This document shows positions 15,643-23,372 of a stretch of DNA of 64,000 bases, piece after piece (position 1 is the stretch's first letter; each line of letters begins with the position of its first letter). The notes beneath the pieces are model-generated. The model was not told the DNA's origin, searched no databases, and was given only the letters and a program-made list of their open reading frames with translations. The DNA is from Alphaproteobacteria bacterium (GTDB lineage: Bacteria; Pseudomonadota; Alphaproteobacteria; Rhizobiales; Xanthobacteraceae): positions 61,867-125,866 of the forward strand of contig VBAH01000027.1 in NCBI GenBank assembly GCA_005884685.1, in the 5' to 3' direction. Position numbers and translations under genes: made by a program.

Positions 15643-17145
15643 CTACTGGCCCGGCTTCGAAATCCGCACCTCGTAGATCATCGTTTCGCCTTTCACGTCG
15701 CCGATTTGGCGCGTGACCGAGACGGTGAGCTTCTCCGCGGCGGAATCGAGCGCATCGAGGCTGGCGATACACTCCAGCGCATAACTCGCACAGGCGCCGA
15801 CAAAGCCCTTGCGCTTCAATTCATTCGGATAATCGATCCAGGGCGACAGCGCCGGGTCGAAGTCCGCGTACATCTTCGGATGGTCCGGGCTGTAGAACAC
15901 CACATAGGCGGCGACCTCGTAGCCTCCGACCACGAGCGGCAGCGGCGAATGGAATCGCACGCGCCATAGCCTGGTGAGTTCCTCGGCGATCTCGTGATAG
16001 GGCGCATGCGAACCGCCGACCGGGCGCAGCCGGTAATTGACCCATGGATAGATCGGCGCGGCAATCAGCAGGATGAGCGTGAACACGGCCGCGACGATGC
16101 CGGCGCGCGCGACGGCGCGGCGCGTAACGAGAGGCCGCGCGAGGACGAGCAACGCCAGCGGGACGAGGGAGAACAGCGGATTACCCCAGTCCTGCCGCAG
16201 GTAGCTGCCGAGCACCAGCGCGGCTGCCGGCGGAGTGAACACCAGCACGGCGGTGATCACGAGGATGAGAAATGCATCGCGATGCTTCACGGCGGTCGCG
16301 TGGAACGCGCGGCGCCACGGCCACAGCAGTGCGGTGCCGGACACGACCGGAAATGCGAGCAGAGCAAAATGATGCCCCAGGTATCCCAACGTGCGCCGCA
16401 GCGATCCGGGCTGCTCGGCGAGCGAATTGGCCCATTGCAGCGTGGGGTAATCCCATTTGATCAGCCACAACACGTGCGGCGTCAGCGCGACGCAGCAGAC
16501 GAGGGCCGCAACCCATGGCGCCGGCGAGCGCAAAAACCGCATGCGATCGGGATGCAGCAATGCGGCCAATCCAACCGCCGCAACGCCGATCAAGCCGGAA
16601 TAGATCGTGAGCGTGCCGGCGGCCGCGGCAAGCCCAAGCAACGCGCCCGACAGCGCCGTGCACTTTTCGTAGGCATTGAGAAATGCCAGCACCAGCAGCG
16701 GCATGAACGCAAGCAGCACCTGATAATTGTTGAAGCGCTCGCCTTTGGTGTGAAACAGCGGGTAGAGCATCATCGCCAGCACGACGAACAACGCACGGCG
16801 CGGGCCGACGACGCGCCGCGCGATGAAATACAATGCGGTCAGCGTCACGAACGCCATCACGCGCGACAGCGCATAGGACGCCCAGTCCGCCGCCGGAAAC
16901 ACGCTGTACCAGAGATGCGCGATCCAGCCGGTCATGAAGGGATGGCGGCCGTAGCCGCCGAGCAGGCTTTGCCCCCACGCGTAAGCCTCGACCGAATCCA
17001 CGAACAGATCCTGCGCGGCCTTCATGCCGGTGAGAAAAAACACGCCGGCGACGCAAAACAGCGCAATCGCAATCAGCGCCGCGCGCGTGTCGCGTTCGCG
17101 CAATTGCGCCGCAACCCAGGCTTCGAGGCGGCGCCAACGTCTCAT
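15643..17145 (-). CDS. GT39-like membrane glycosyltransferase, paralogue 3
   Basis: A 500-residue polytopic membrane protein of the PMT/ArnT type. It has the same landmarks as paralogues 1 and 2: QDLFVDSVE in the first external loop, GYGRHPFMTGW, and LRSPAPWVAAL, followed by more helices and a C-terminal soluble domain. It is more divergent than the other two are from each other. Its start ATG 17145 overlaps the stop of the ECF sigma factor gene upstream (ATGA), so it may be transcribed with the ECF42 operon. Function: transfer of a sugar from polyprenyl phosphate outside the membrane; acceptor unknown. Confidence 0.78.
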   Translation of the reverse strand: MRRWRRLEAWVAAQLRERDTRAALIAIALFCVAGVFFLTGMKAAQDLFVDSVEAYAWGQSLLGGYGRHPFMTGWIAHLWYSVFPAADWASYALSRVMAFVTLTALYFIARRVVGPRRALFVVLAMMLYPLFHTKGERFNNYQVLLAFMPLLVLAFLNAYEKCTALSGALLGLAAAAGTLTIYSGLIGVAAVGLAALLHPDRMRFLRSPAPWVAALVCCVALTPHVLWLIKWDYPTLQWANSLAEQPGSLRRTLGYLGHHFALLAFPVVSGTALLWPWRRAFHATAVKHRDAFLILVITAVLVFTPPAAALVLGSYLRQDWGNPLFSLVPLALLVLARPLVTRRAVARAGIVAAVFTLILLIAAPIYPWVNYRLRPVGGSHAPYHEIAEELTRLWRVRFHSPLPLVVGGYEVAAYVVFYSPDHPKMYADFDPALSPWIDYPNELKRKGFVGACASYALECIASLDALDSAAEKLTVSVTRQIGDVKGETMIYEVRISKPGQ

Positions 17146-18395
17146 GAGGCCAACGCGGCAGCGCGGTCGAGCAGGAGCTTGCGCTCACGGGCGTTCTGCG
17201 TCAGCGCAGCCGCGCGCTCGAATTCGGCGCGCGCCTCATCGAGCCGGCCGAGCTTCTTCAAAAAATCGCCGCGCACGCTCGGCAGCAGGTGATAGCCCTT
17301 CAGCGTCGGCTCGGCCGTGAGTGCATCGACCAGCTCGAGCCCGGCAGCCGGACCATGCGCCATCGCGACCGCGACCGCGCGGTTCAATTCCACCACCGGG
17401 GACGGCGCGCGCCCGGCAAGCTCGTCATACAGCCCCGCTATGCGCGCCCAGTCGGTCTCGCCGGCGGTGCGTGCGCGCGCATGGCAGGCCGCGATTGCGG
17501 CCTGGAGCACATAAGGCCCGCGTTCCTCCGTCAGCCGCTCGGCGCGCGTGAGCGCCGCGAGGCCGCGGCGGATCAGCAATTGATCCCAGCGCGCGCGGTT
17601 CTGCTCGAGCAGCAGCACCGGCTCGCCGTTGGGCCCGACGCGCGCCGCGAGGCGCGAAGCCTGGATTTCCATCAGCGCGGCGAGGCCGTGCACCTCCGGC
17701 GCGTCAGGCGCAAGTTCGGCCAGAATGCGCCCGAGCCGCAGCGCCTCCTCGCACAAGGCCGGGCGCACCCAGTCATCGCCCTTCGTCGCCGAATAGCCCT
17801 CGTTGAAAATGAGGTAAATCACTTCGAGCACCGAGGAGAGCCGCTCGGCCAGCGCGTCGCCGCCCGGCACTTCGAACGGCACGCGCGCTTCCGCGAGCGC
17901 GCGCTTCGCGCGCACAATGCGCTGCGCCACCGTCGGCTCCGGCACCAGGAACGCGCGCGCGATCTCCTCCGTCGTGAGGCCGCCGATCAGCCGCAGGGTC
18001 AGCGCAACGCGCGCCTCGGTCGCAAGCACCGGGTGGCACGCGGTGAAGATCAGCCGCAGGAGGTCGTCGCCGATGTCGTCGTCGAGCGCCGCATCGAGAT
18101 CGGGAAAATCCGCCTCGTCCATCTCGCGGCCCAACTCCTCGTGCTTGCGCGCGATCAGTTTCGCGCGCCGCAGTTCGTCGAGCGCGCGGTTCTTCGCGGC
18201 CGTCATCAGCCATGCGGCGGGATTGTCCGGGATGCCCTGTCCGGGCCAGCGCTGCAGCGCGGCGAGCAGCGCGTCCTGAGCCAGTTCCTCGGCGCGGCCG
18301 ACGTCGCGCACCATCCGCGCGAGACCGGCGATGATCTTCGCCCGCTCGATGCGCCAGATCGCCTCGATCGTCGCGTGGGTGTCGGGAGCGCTCAC
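17142..18395 (-). CDS. ECF RNA polymerase sigma factor, ECF42-like with long C-terminal extension
   Basis: A 417-residue sigma factor. Region 2 is around residues 10-80 (AEELAQDALLAALQRWP, then NPAAWLMTAAKNRALDELRR) and region 4 around 115-165 (LTLRLIGGLTTEEIARAFL). About 240 residues of helical, TPR-like C-terminal extension follow; this and the linkage to DGPF/YciI genes define the ECF42 type, which has no anti-sigma factor. Three matching promoter motifs upstream of neighbouring units suggest it drives its own cluster. It is 53 bases behind a YciI gene, so probably in that operon, and overlaps the downstream glycosyltransferase gene by four bases. Confidence 0.9.
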   Translation of the reverse strand: MSAPDTHATIEAIWRIERAKIIAGLARMVRDVGRAEELAQDALLAALQRWPGQGIPDNPAAWLMTAAKNRALDELRRAKLIARKHEELGREMDEADFPDLDAALDDDIGDDLLRLIFTACHPVLATEARVALTLRLIGGLTTEEIARAFLVPEPTVAQRIVRAKRALAEARVPFEVPGGDALAERLSSVLEVIYLIFNEGYSATKGDDWVRPALCEEALRLGRILAELAPDAPEVHGLAALMEIQASRLAARVGPNGEPVLLLEQNRARWDQLLIRRGLAALTRAERLTEERGPYVLQAAIAACHARARTAGETDWARIAGLYDELAGRAPSPVVELNRAVAVAMAHGPAAGLELVDALTAEPTLKGYHLLPSVRGDFLKKLGRLDEARAEFERAAALTQNARERKLLLDRAAALAS

Positions 18396-18448
18396 GACTC
18401 CCGACTAGAGCAACTCCTGCCCGAACGGCAAGCCCGCCGCGGCCGCCC

Positions 18449-18844
18449 TCATGCCGCCGAGGCTTGCGGCATCTGCCCGCAATCGCCCGGATTCATCATG
18501 GGACGCAGCTCGATCTCGAGCTCGGTGACGCCGTGCTCGGCATGGATCTGCATCACGCGCCGCGCGCCGGCGATCGCGTCCTCATGGCTGGCGTAATTGA
18601 GGATCGCGAAGCCGCCGATCACTTCCTTGGTCTCGGCGAACGGGCCGTCGGTGACGGTGATCCTGCCGCCGGTCATGCGCACCTTGTGGCCTTGCGCGCT
18701 TGGCAGCAGGCCGCCTCCCATTTCGAAGATGCCGAGCTTCTGCTCCTCCTGGGCAAGCCTGCCCATCGCCGCCATCAGCTCGGGGCTCGGCGGCTGCCCC
18801 GCCTCGTAGTCCTTGGTGGCTTTGACAATTGCCATGAAGCGCAT
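18449..18844 (-). CDS. YciI/DGPF family protein 1
   Basis: A 131-residue single-domain YciI-like (ferredoxin-like fold) protein. The family hallmark DGPFAETKEVIGGFAI is present near the middle, after the N-terminus MRFMAIVKATKDYEAG. Such proteins accompany ECF42 sigma factors; enzymatic activity is not established for this branch. It is the gene directly upstream of the sigma factor, with one of the three TGTCGA-N17-CGTC promoter motifs 50-76 bases before its start codon. A regulatory or detoxifying partner role is inference from linkage. Confidence 0.88.
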   Translation of the reverse strand: MRFMAIVKATKDYEAGQPPSPELMAAMGRLAQEEQKLGIFEMGGGLLPSAQGHKVRMTGGRITVTDGPFAETKEVIGGFAILNYASHEDAIAGARRVMQIHAEHGVTELEIELRPMMNPGDCGQMPQASAA

Positions 18845-18893
18845 GGTTTTCCCTCGTGCCTTCGGGCGGAGGAATTTCCGCCGCTGATGTGAT

Positions 18894-18920
18894 GACGAAT
18901 GGGGATTTGCGAGATCGACA
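18894..18920 (-). promoter_or_regulatory. Predicted ECF42 promoter, unit 1 (YciI 1 - sigma factor)
   Basis: On the minus strand TGTCGATC begins at 18920 and CGTC occupies 18897-18894, with 17 bases between TGTCGA and CGTC. An A/T tract lies about 12-20 bases further upstream. Spacing and sequence are identical to the sites at 20236-20262 and 21511-21537. The start of transcription near 18887 gives a leader of about 43 bases. Confidence 0.75.
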
Positions 18921-18949
18921 GCGCAGCGGAATTTTTCGCCTCGGGCGCC

Positions 18950-19303
18950 TTACTTCTCCCAGCACGGCGCGACTTCGCGCACCTCGATTGTGGCGAACTC
19001 GGCGGCCGGGCAGGCCGCGGCGGCTTCGAGCGCCTGTTCGCGCGAGCAGTCGAGCAGGAAAAACCCGCCGACGATCTCCTTCGCCTCGGCGAACGGGCCG
19101 TCGAGCATATTGCGCTTGCCATTGCGCACCTGCACGCGCGCGCCCTTCGCCGGCCCGCCGAGCGAATTGGACGCCTGCAGAATGCCCTTCGCCCGCAGGC
19201 TCTCGCCGAAACGCACCATGCGGTCGTAGACCTCCTGGCCCTCGGCGAGCGAGCGCGTGTCGCGCTGTCCCGCCGGCTCCATCACCAGCAGCATGTATGA
19301 CAT
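18950..19303 (-). CDS. YciI/DGPF family protein 2
   Basis: A 117-residue YciI-like protein, shorter than its two paralogues. It starts MSYMLLVMEP and carries the hallmark LDGPFAEAKEIVGGFFLL and a C-terminal segment EVREVAPCWEK. It follows the VOC gene by 14 bases and is therefore in the same operon, transcribed from the promoter at 20236-20262. Its sequence differs clearly from paralogues 1 and 3, so these are old duplicates. Function as for the family: unknown, linked to ECF42. Confidence 0.87.
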   Translation of the reverse strand: MSYMLLVMEPAGQRDTRSLAEGQEVYDRMVRFGESLRAKGILQASNSLGGPAKGARVQVRNGKRNMLDGPFAEAKEIVGGFFLLDCSREQALEAAAACPAAEFATIEVREVAPCWEK

Positions 19304-19317
19304 CGAGGACTCGCCCG

Positions 19318-19731
19318 TTATTGCCCGATCAGCACCATCCAGTTCACGCCAAACTTGTCCGACAGCATACCGAATTTGGGGGAGAAGAACGTCTTCATCA
19401 ACGGCTGCTGCACTTGCCCGCCTTCGCTCAAGCGCGCGAACAGCCTGTCCGCTTCCGCCTCGGAGGCGACCGAGAGCGTGAGGGCGAAGCCCTTGAACTC
19501 CGGTTTGCCGCCGCTATCGCCGTCGGATGCCATCACGCGCTGGTCGCCCAGCTTGAACGACGCGTGCATGACGGCCTCCGGGTTTTTCGGCGGCGGACAA
19601 TTGGGGTCGCTTGGGCCGGGCACGTCCTTGAAGCGCATCAGCGTCTCGACCTCGATCCCGAGCGTCTTCTTGTAGAAATCGAGCGCCTCGGCGGCGCGGC
19701 CGTCGAAGAACAGGTAGATCTGCGTTTGCAT
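19318..19731 (-). CDS. VOC family (PhnB/glyoxalase-like) protein
   Basis: A 137-residue protein of the vicinal-oxygen-chelate superfamily. Landmarks are YLFFDGRAAEALDFYKKTLG at the N-terminus, VMHASFKLGDQRVMASD in the middle and KFGMLSDKFGVNWMVL at the end, the form usually called PhnB-like. The start ATG 19731 is preceded by GAGGAG at good distance. VOC proteins of this type are a frequent member of ECF42-linked groups. Metal ligands are not obvious in this branch and the substrate is unknown. It lies between two YciI genes with short gaps on both sides. Confidence 0.88.
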   Translation of the reverse strand: MQTQIYLFFDGRAAEALDFYKKTLGIEVETLMRFKDVPGPSDPNCPPPKNPEAVMHASFKLGDQRVMASDGDSGGKPEFKGFALTLSVASEAEADRLFARLSEGGQVQQPLMKTFFSPKFGMLSDKFGVNWMVLIGQ

Positions 19732-19772
19732 GGCTGGCTCCTCGTGAGGTGAACGTTGGCGCGCGATTGCGG

Positions 19773-20192
19773 CTAGTTCTTCTGCGCCGCGATCTGTTCG
19801 CCGACCGCCTTGTGGTGCTCGACCGCGGGGCTTTCGCCGAAGTCCTCCAGCTCGAAGAACTGCCGCAGCTCGATCTCGCCATCCTCGTTGTACGGATTGG
19901 GGCAGCGCTTCATCCACTCGATCGCCTCGGCCTTGTTCTTCACCTGGATGATCCAGTAGCCGGCGATCAGCTCCTTGGTCTCGGTGAACGGTCCGTCGAT
20001 CACGCTGCGCTGACCGCCGGAAAAGCGGATGCGCGCGCCCTGCGAGGTCGGCTTGAGGCCGGCGCCGTCGAGCATCACACCCGCCTTGACCAGTTCCTCG
20101 TTGAACTTCGCCATCGCGGCGAGCATTTCCTCGGACGGCATCTTGCCGGCTTCGGAATCCCTGGTCGCCTTGACGATCACCATGAAGCGCAT
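19773..20192 (-). CDS. YciI/DGPF family protein 3
   Basis: A 139-residue YciI-like protein beginning MRFMVIVKATRDSEAGKMPS, with hallmark IDGPFTETKELIAGYWII. The first 15 residues nearly repeat those of paralogue 1, whereas the C-terminus (FELEDFGESPAVEHHKAVG) is longer. It is the first gene of the three-gene unit YciI 3 - VOC - YciI 2. Its promoter motif is 44-70 bases upstream. Inferred to be a direct target of the adjacent ECF42 sigma factor. Confidence 0.88.
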   Translation of the reverse strand: MRFMVIVKATRDSEAGKMPSEEMLAAMAKFNEELVKAGVMLDGAGLKPTSQGARIRFSGGQRSVIDGPFTETKELIAGYWIIQVKNKAEAIEWMKRCPNPYNEDGEIELRQFFELEDFGESPAVEHHKAVGEQIAAQKN

Positions 20193-20235
20193 CGCATCTC
20201 TCCTCGTGTGGCCCCTGTCGCTCTCTCATTGTCAC

Positions 20236-20262
20236 GACGAACGGGCAGGCGCCGGATCGACA
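20236..20262 (-). promoter_or_regulatory. Predicted ECF42 promoter, unit 2 (YciI 3 - VOC - YciI 2)
   Basis: On the minus strand TGTCGATC begins at 20262 and CGTC is at 20239-20236, with a 17-base spacer. An AAAATTTT tract lies about 13-20 bases upstream. The predicted transcript starts near 20229, 37 bases before the start codon. Confidence 0.75.
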
Positions 20263-20282
20263 GGGGGTGCGATGAAAATTTT

Positions 20283-20390
20283 GTAGCCCGCATGGAGCGA
20301 AGCGTATTGCGGGATCGGCCGCCCCGGATTACGCCATAGCGCGTCGCAGACGCGCGTAAACGCGCTTTAGGCTTCATCCGGGCTACCGCT
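20283..20390. repeat. Composite palindromic repeat with family C core
   Basis: The ends GTAGCCCG and CGGGCTAC (20283-20290, 20379-20386) are inverted. Inside is a 34-base core at 20333-20366 that is identical, in inverse orientation, to 38353-38386 and 49057-49090. The left part resembles 21425-21460. Confidence 0.75.
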
Positions 20391-20391
20391 C

Positions 20392-21042
20392 CTATTCCGT
20401 TGGAAAATATCGGAAATACGGCTCCGCCTCGGTAAGCGCGCGGGCATAGCAGGGTCGCTGCGTCAGGCGGCCCAGATAGGCCGCGACATTCGGAAATTTC
20501 CCGGCGAGCGGCGCCACCTTGTCGGCATAGAACAGCGCCGGTCCGGCCGCGCAGTCGGCCATCGTGAACGTTTCGCCCATCGCCCAGGTGTTCGATGCCA
20601 CCTCGCGCTCGAGCATGCCGAGCGCACGGTCCATCAGCTCGCGCGCCTGCGCCACGCCGTAGGCATCCTTCTTGTCTGCCGGACGCAGCCGGTCGCCCAC
20701 GATCGTCTGCATCTGCATGTGAATGTGCAGATCGAGAAAGCGGTCGCGCAGCCGCGTCTGCCGCGCGAGGTCGGGATGGTCCGGAATGAACTTTGTTTTT
20801 CCGGGATAATGTTGATCCAGATACTCGATGATGATGCTCGACTCGGGCACCGTGCGGTCGCGCGCGGAATCCTGCAGCACCGGGAATTTTCCGATCGGCC
20901 AGAGCGCGCGGAGCGCAGCACGTTCGGCCTCGTCCTGCAGGTTGACCAGCTTCGGCGTGAACGGCGTGTCGTTCTCGTACAGCGCGATCAGCGCCTTGTG
21001 GCAGAACGAGGAAAGCGGGTGGAAGTGCAGCGTGAGCGACAT
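20392..21042 (-). CDS. Glutathione S-transferase family protein
   Basis: A 216-residue two-domain GST. The thioredoxin-like N-domain begins SLTLHFHPLSSFCHKALIAL and has the cis-proline region GKFPVLQD and the glutathione-contact ESSIIIEYLD; the helical C-domain has MGETFTMADCAAGPALF. The likely catalytic serine/cysteine lies in PLSSFCHK. It follows a DUF1428 gene by five bases and shares its promoter, which carries the ECF42-type motif. This suggests a detoxification role within the ECF42 response. Substrate unknown. Confidence 0.88.
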   Translation of the reverse strand: MSLTLHFHPLSSFCHKALIALYENDTPFTPKLVNLQDEAERAALRALWPIGKFPVLQDSARDRTVPESSIIIEYLDQHYPGKTKFIPDHPDLARQTRLRDRFLDLHIHMQMQTIVGDRLRPADKKDAYGVAQARELMDRALGMLEREVASNTWAMGETFTMADCAAGPALFYADKVAPLAGKFPNVAAYLGRLTQRPCYARALTEAEPYFRYFPTE

Positions 21043-21047
21043 GCGGA

Positions 21048-21407
21048 TTACGCCTCCACGATCACCTTGAACCCGCCGTAGATCATGCGTTTGCCGTCGA
21101 ACGGCATCGCCTTGGGGTTCATCATCGCGGCAAGCCGCGGGTCCTTCATCACCCTGGCGAGGCACTTGTCGCGGCCGGCGCGCGACTTGTAGACGATGTA
21201 GGAGAACACCACGGTCTCGTTCTTCTTCATCTTCACGGCGCGCGGGAACGAGGTCCATTTGCCCATCTTCACGTCGTCGGCGACGCATTCGCGAAACGCG
21301 AGCGCGCCGTGCTCGCGCCACACCTTGGCGGCCTTCTTCGCCATCGCGCGGTAGCGGCTGAGATTCTTTTTCGGCAGCGGCACGACAAACCCGTCGATAT
21401 AGGGCAT
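21048..21407 (-). CDS. DUF1428 family protein
   Basis: A 119-residue protein matching DUF1428, a small ferredoxin-like-fold family. It begins MPYIDGFVVPLPKKNLSRYR and has the family segments FRECVADDVKMGKWTSFPRA and MPFDGKRMIYGGFK. The start 21407 follows GAGAGGGGAAA. It is the first gene of a two-gene unit with the GST. The upstream motif TGTCGA-N17-CGTC places it in the predicted ECF42 regulon with the YciI and VOC genes, which share the same fold class. Biochemical function is not known to me. Confidence 0.87.
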   Translation of the reverse strand: MPYIDGFVVPLPKKNLSRYRAMAKKAAKVWREHGALAFRECVADDVKMGKWTSFPRAVKMKKNETVVFSYIVYKSRAGRDKCLARVMKDPRLAAMMNPKAMPFDGKRMIYGGFKVIVEA

Positions 21408-21424
21408 GGGATTTCCCCTCTCGT

Positions 21425-21460
21425 TGTAGCCCGCATGGAGCGCAGCGCAATGCGGGGCGA
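21425..21460. repeat. Partial palindromic repeat
   Basis: GTAGCCCGCATGGAGCG at 21426-21442 followed by AATGCGGGG matches the left part of the element at 20283-20390, without its core or right end. Confidence 0.5.
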
Positions 21461-21510
21461 CCAATCTGAGGCCGGGCGCAACCAGCCGCTGCCGCGGCCT
21501 CTTTTCACAC

Positions 21511-21537
21511 GACGTGCGAAGCTGCCGGGGATCGACA
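21511..21537 (-). promoter_or_regulatory. Predicted ECF42 promoter, unit 3 (DUF1428 - GST)
   Basis: On the minus strand TGTCGATC begins at 21537 and CGTC is at 21514-21511, again with 17 bases between. An AAAATTCTTTT tract precedes it. The leader to the DUF1428 start codon is about 97 bases and contains the partial repeat. Confidence 0.7.
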
Positions 21538-21613
21538 GGAGGCCGAAAAGAATTTTCCAGCGCCGTCCGGCGCCCTCTCTTCTAGCAAACTGATCGAGGC
21601 CCTGCCGCGGATG

Positions 21614-21638
21614 GAACTCTGTTCCAGCTGGCACGTTG
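21614..21638 (+). promoter_or_regulatory. EcfG-type general stress promoter for the HisKA_2 kinase
   Basis: GGAAC (21614-21618), 16 bases, CGTT (21635-21638). This is the consensus of the alphaproteobacterial general stress sigma factor EcfG. The 303-base gap 21408-21713 also holds the partial repeat and the ECF42 site on the other strand, and no gene. Confidence 0.65.
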
Positions 21639-21713
21639 CCGCTGCAAATACGCCTCGCTGCCCGGTGTCTGGCGCCGGCCGGGGCCATTTGTCTGCCGCG
21701 TTGGGTGGGGTTG

Positions 21714-22856
21714 GTGGTCGATCCGCAAAAAGCTCTCGGGTATCAGCGCGCGCTCGCGACCTTCACCCGGATTGTCGGCGAGGCCGATTCAGCACCCCGC
21801 CTCCTGCAAAACGCAGCCGCCCAGGTCGCGCGCGTCACGCATATCCGTCACACCAAGGTGCTGCGCTATCGCGCCGACCAGGGCGACCTGCTGGTGGAGG
21901 CTGGCGTCGGCTGGAAGCCGGGCGTGGTCGGGCACGTGTGCTTCGCGGTCGACCGCCACTCCGCGCCCGGGCGGTCGTTGCAGACCGGCATGCCGGTGGT
22001 CGTCGAGGATATCCGCCACGATTCGGAATACCGCTATTCCGATGTGCTGCGCGAGCATGGCATCGTCTCGGTGCTCAACGTCCCGATCTTCGTCGACGGC
22101 AGCCATTGGGGCGTGCTCGAGATCGACGCGGAGGAAAAGACCGCTTTCGACGAATTCGACGTCCATTCGCTTTCGATCTTCGCCAACATCCTTGGTCTCT
22201 CGCTGGCGCAGCGGCTGGCGCAGGCCGAGACGCTGAAGGCCGCGACCGATATCACCGGCACGCGCACGCACACCGAAATCCTGCTGCGTGAGCTGCAGCA
22301 TCGCATGAAGAACAATCTGCAGGTGATCGTGAGCTTTCTCGCGCTGCAGCGCCGCCAGTCGTCGAGCGAGGAAGCGCGCGAGCGCATCGCCAGCGTGATG
22401 GACCGCGTGCTCGCGATCGGATTGGCGCACGATCAGCTCTCTTTCAAGGACAGCGCCTCGAGCGTCAGCATGCACGACTATCTCAGGGCGCTGTGCGCCA
22501 ACATCGACCCGCGCCGTCCCCAGGTGACGATCGAGATGGATGTGGACGCGGCCAGCATCCCGCTCGATCGTGCCGTGCCGGTGGGGCTAATCCTGAACGA
22601 GCTTGTCACCAATTCGCTCAAATATGCCTTCGACGACGCGGGCGGCGTCATCAACGTCACGTTCCGCATCAACGAAGTCATCGGCGAGGCAGAGCTGACC
22701 GTCGCCGACAACGGCCGCGGCATGGGACCGACGCGCAAGGGCGCGTTCGGCCTGCGGCTGGTCGAGACGCTCGCCGGCCAGCTTGGGGGACGCGCCACGC
22801 GGCCGGACGTGCCGAAGGGCACGCGGACGACGGTGATGTTTCCTTATTCGGTGTAA
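21714..22856 (+). CDS. GAF-domain sensor histidine kinase, HisKA_2 type
   Basis: A soluble kinase of about 380 residues. A GAF domain (about 20-165) is followed by the HisKA_2 phosphoacceptor helix LLRELQHRMKNNLQVIVSFL (His196 from this start) and a HATPase_c domain with GLILNELVTNSLKYAF and ADNGRGMG. Kinases of this type in alphaproteobacteria often feed the PhyR-EcfG general stress pathway, and an EcfG-type promoter lies upstream. The start is uncertain: GTG 21705, TTG 21711 and GTG 21714 are all possible, with GGGTGGGG close by. No response regulator gene is adjacent. Confidence 0.85.
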   Translation: MVDPQKALGYQRALATFTRIVGEADSAPRLLQNAAAQVARVTHIRHTKVLRYRADQGDLLVEAGVGWKPGVVGHVCFAVDRHSAPGRSLQTGMPVVVEDIRHDSEYRYSDVLREHGIVSVLNVPIFVDGSHWGVLEIDAEEKTAFDEFDVHSLSIFANILGLSLAQRLAQAETLKAATDITGTRTHTEILLRELQHRMKNNLQVIVSFLALQRRQSSSEEARERIASVMDRVLAIGLAHDQLSFKDSASSVSMHDYLRALCANIDPRRPQVTIEMDVDAASIPLDRAVPVGLILNELVTNSLKYAFDDAGGVINVTFRINEVIGEAELTVADNGRGMGPTRKGAFGLRLVETLAGQLGGRATRPDVPKGTRTTVMFPYSV

Positions 22857-22967
22857 CGCCCCTGCCCGCCCCGCAAAAAAAATCTCGCGCGCCGCTCTTG
22901 AAACCGCGACTTGTTTTTCTAATTCGATTCTCCGTCCACCCCTGAAAGGAGACGAACGGAGGACCCC

Positions 22968-23321
22968 ATGCGCGAACCCGCCCTTGGCCCGCACGACGAT
23001 TTCGACCTGGATCTCAATGCATTGCTCCACCCGGCATCCGCCTTCGACCACCCGCGCGATGTCGTCAACGACCCCGATCTCACCCGCCACGAAAAGCGCG
23101 CCATCCTGTCTTCCTGGGCGTCCGATGCCTGCGCGGTCGCGTCCGCGCCGGGGCTGCGCCAGCCGCCGGGCGCACGCCGGCCCGTGACATTCGACGAGAT
23201 CATCGATGCGCTGCGCAGCCTCGACGATCCCGATCCGCCGCGGCCCGGCGGCAAGAGCATGCGGCTGCGCCCATGGCGCCGCCGCGGCGGCCATGAGGGC
23301 AGCGGCGCCCCGGCCATGTAG
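22968..23321 (+). CDS. Conserved hypothetical protein
   Basis: A 117-residue protein that I do not assign to a named family. The conserved-looking central part is HPASAFDHPRDVVNDPDL then EKRAILSSWASDACAV (about residues 22-57), a pattern I have seen in short hypothetical proteins of Rhizobiales. The C-terminus is basic (RLRPWRRRGG). No signal peptide or membrane helix. A strong GGAGG precedes ATG 22968 at good distance. Upstream, CTTGAAA near 22900 followed 16 bases later by TAATTC could be a promoter. Coding is well supported by the ribosome site and codon use. Confidence 0.7.
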   Translation: MREPALGPHDDFDLDLNALLHPASAFDHPRDVVNDPDLTRHEKRAILSSWASDACAVASAPGLRQPPGARRPVTFDEIIDALRSLDDPDPPRPGGKSMRLRPWRRRGGHEGSGAPAM

Positions 23322-23372
23322 CTCGAGATTTCCAACGCAGGCCGGACGAAGCGAAGCGTGGCCGCCGTTGCT

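Noticed and set aside
21629..21645. A sigma54-like TGGCAC near the kinase promoter
   Set aside because: The expected TTGC element at the right spacing is missing; the EcfG match GGAAC-N16-CGTT at the same place is complete.
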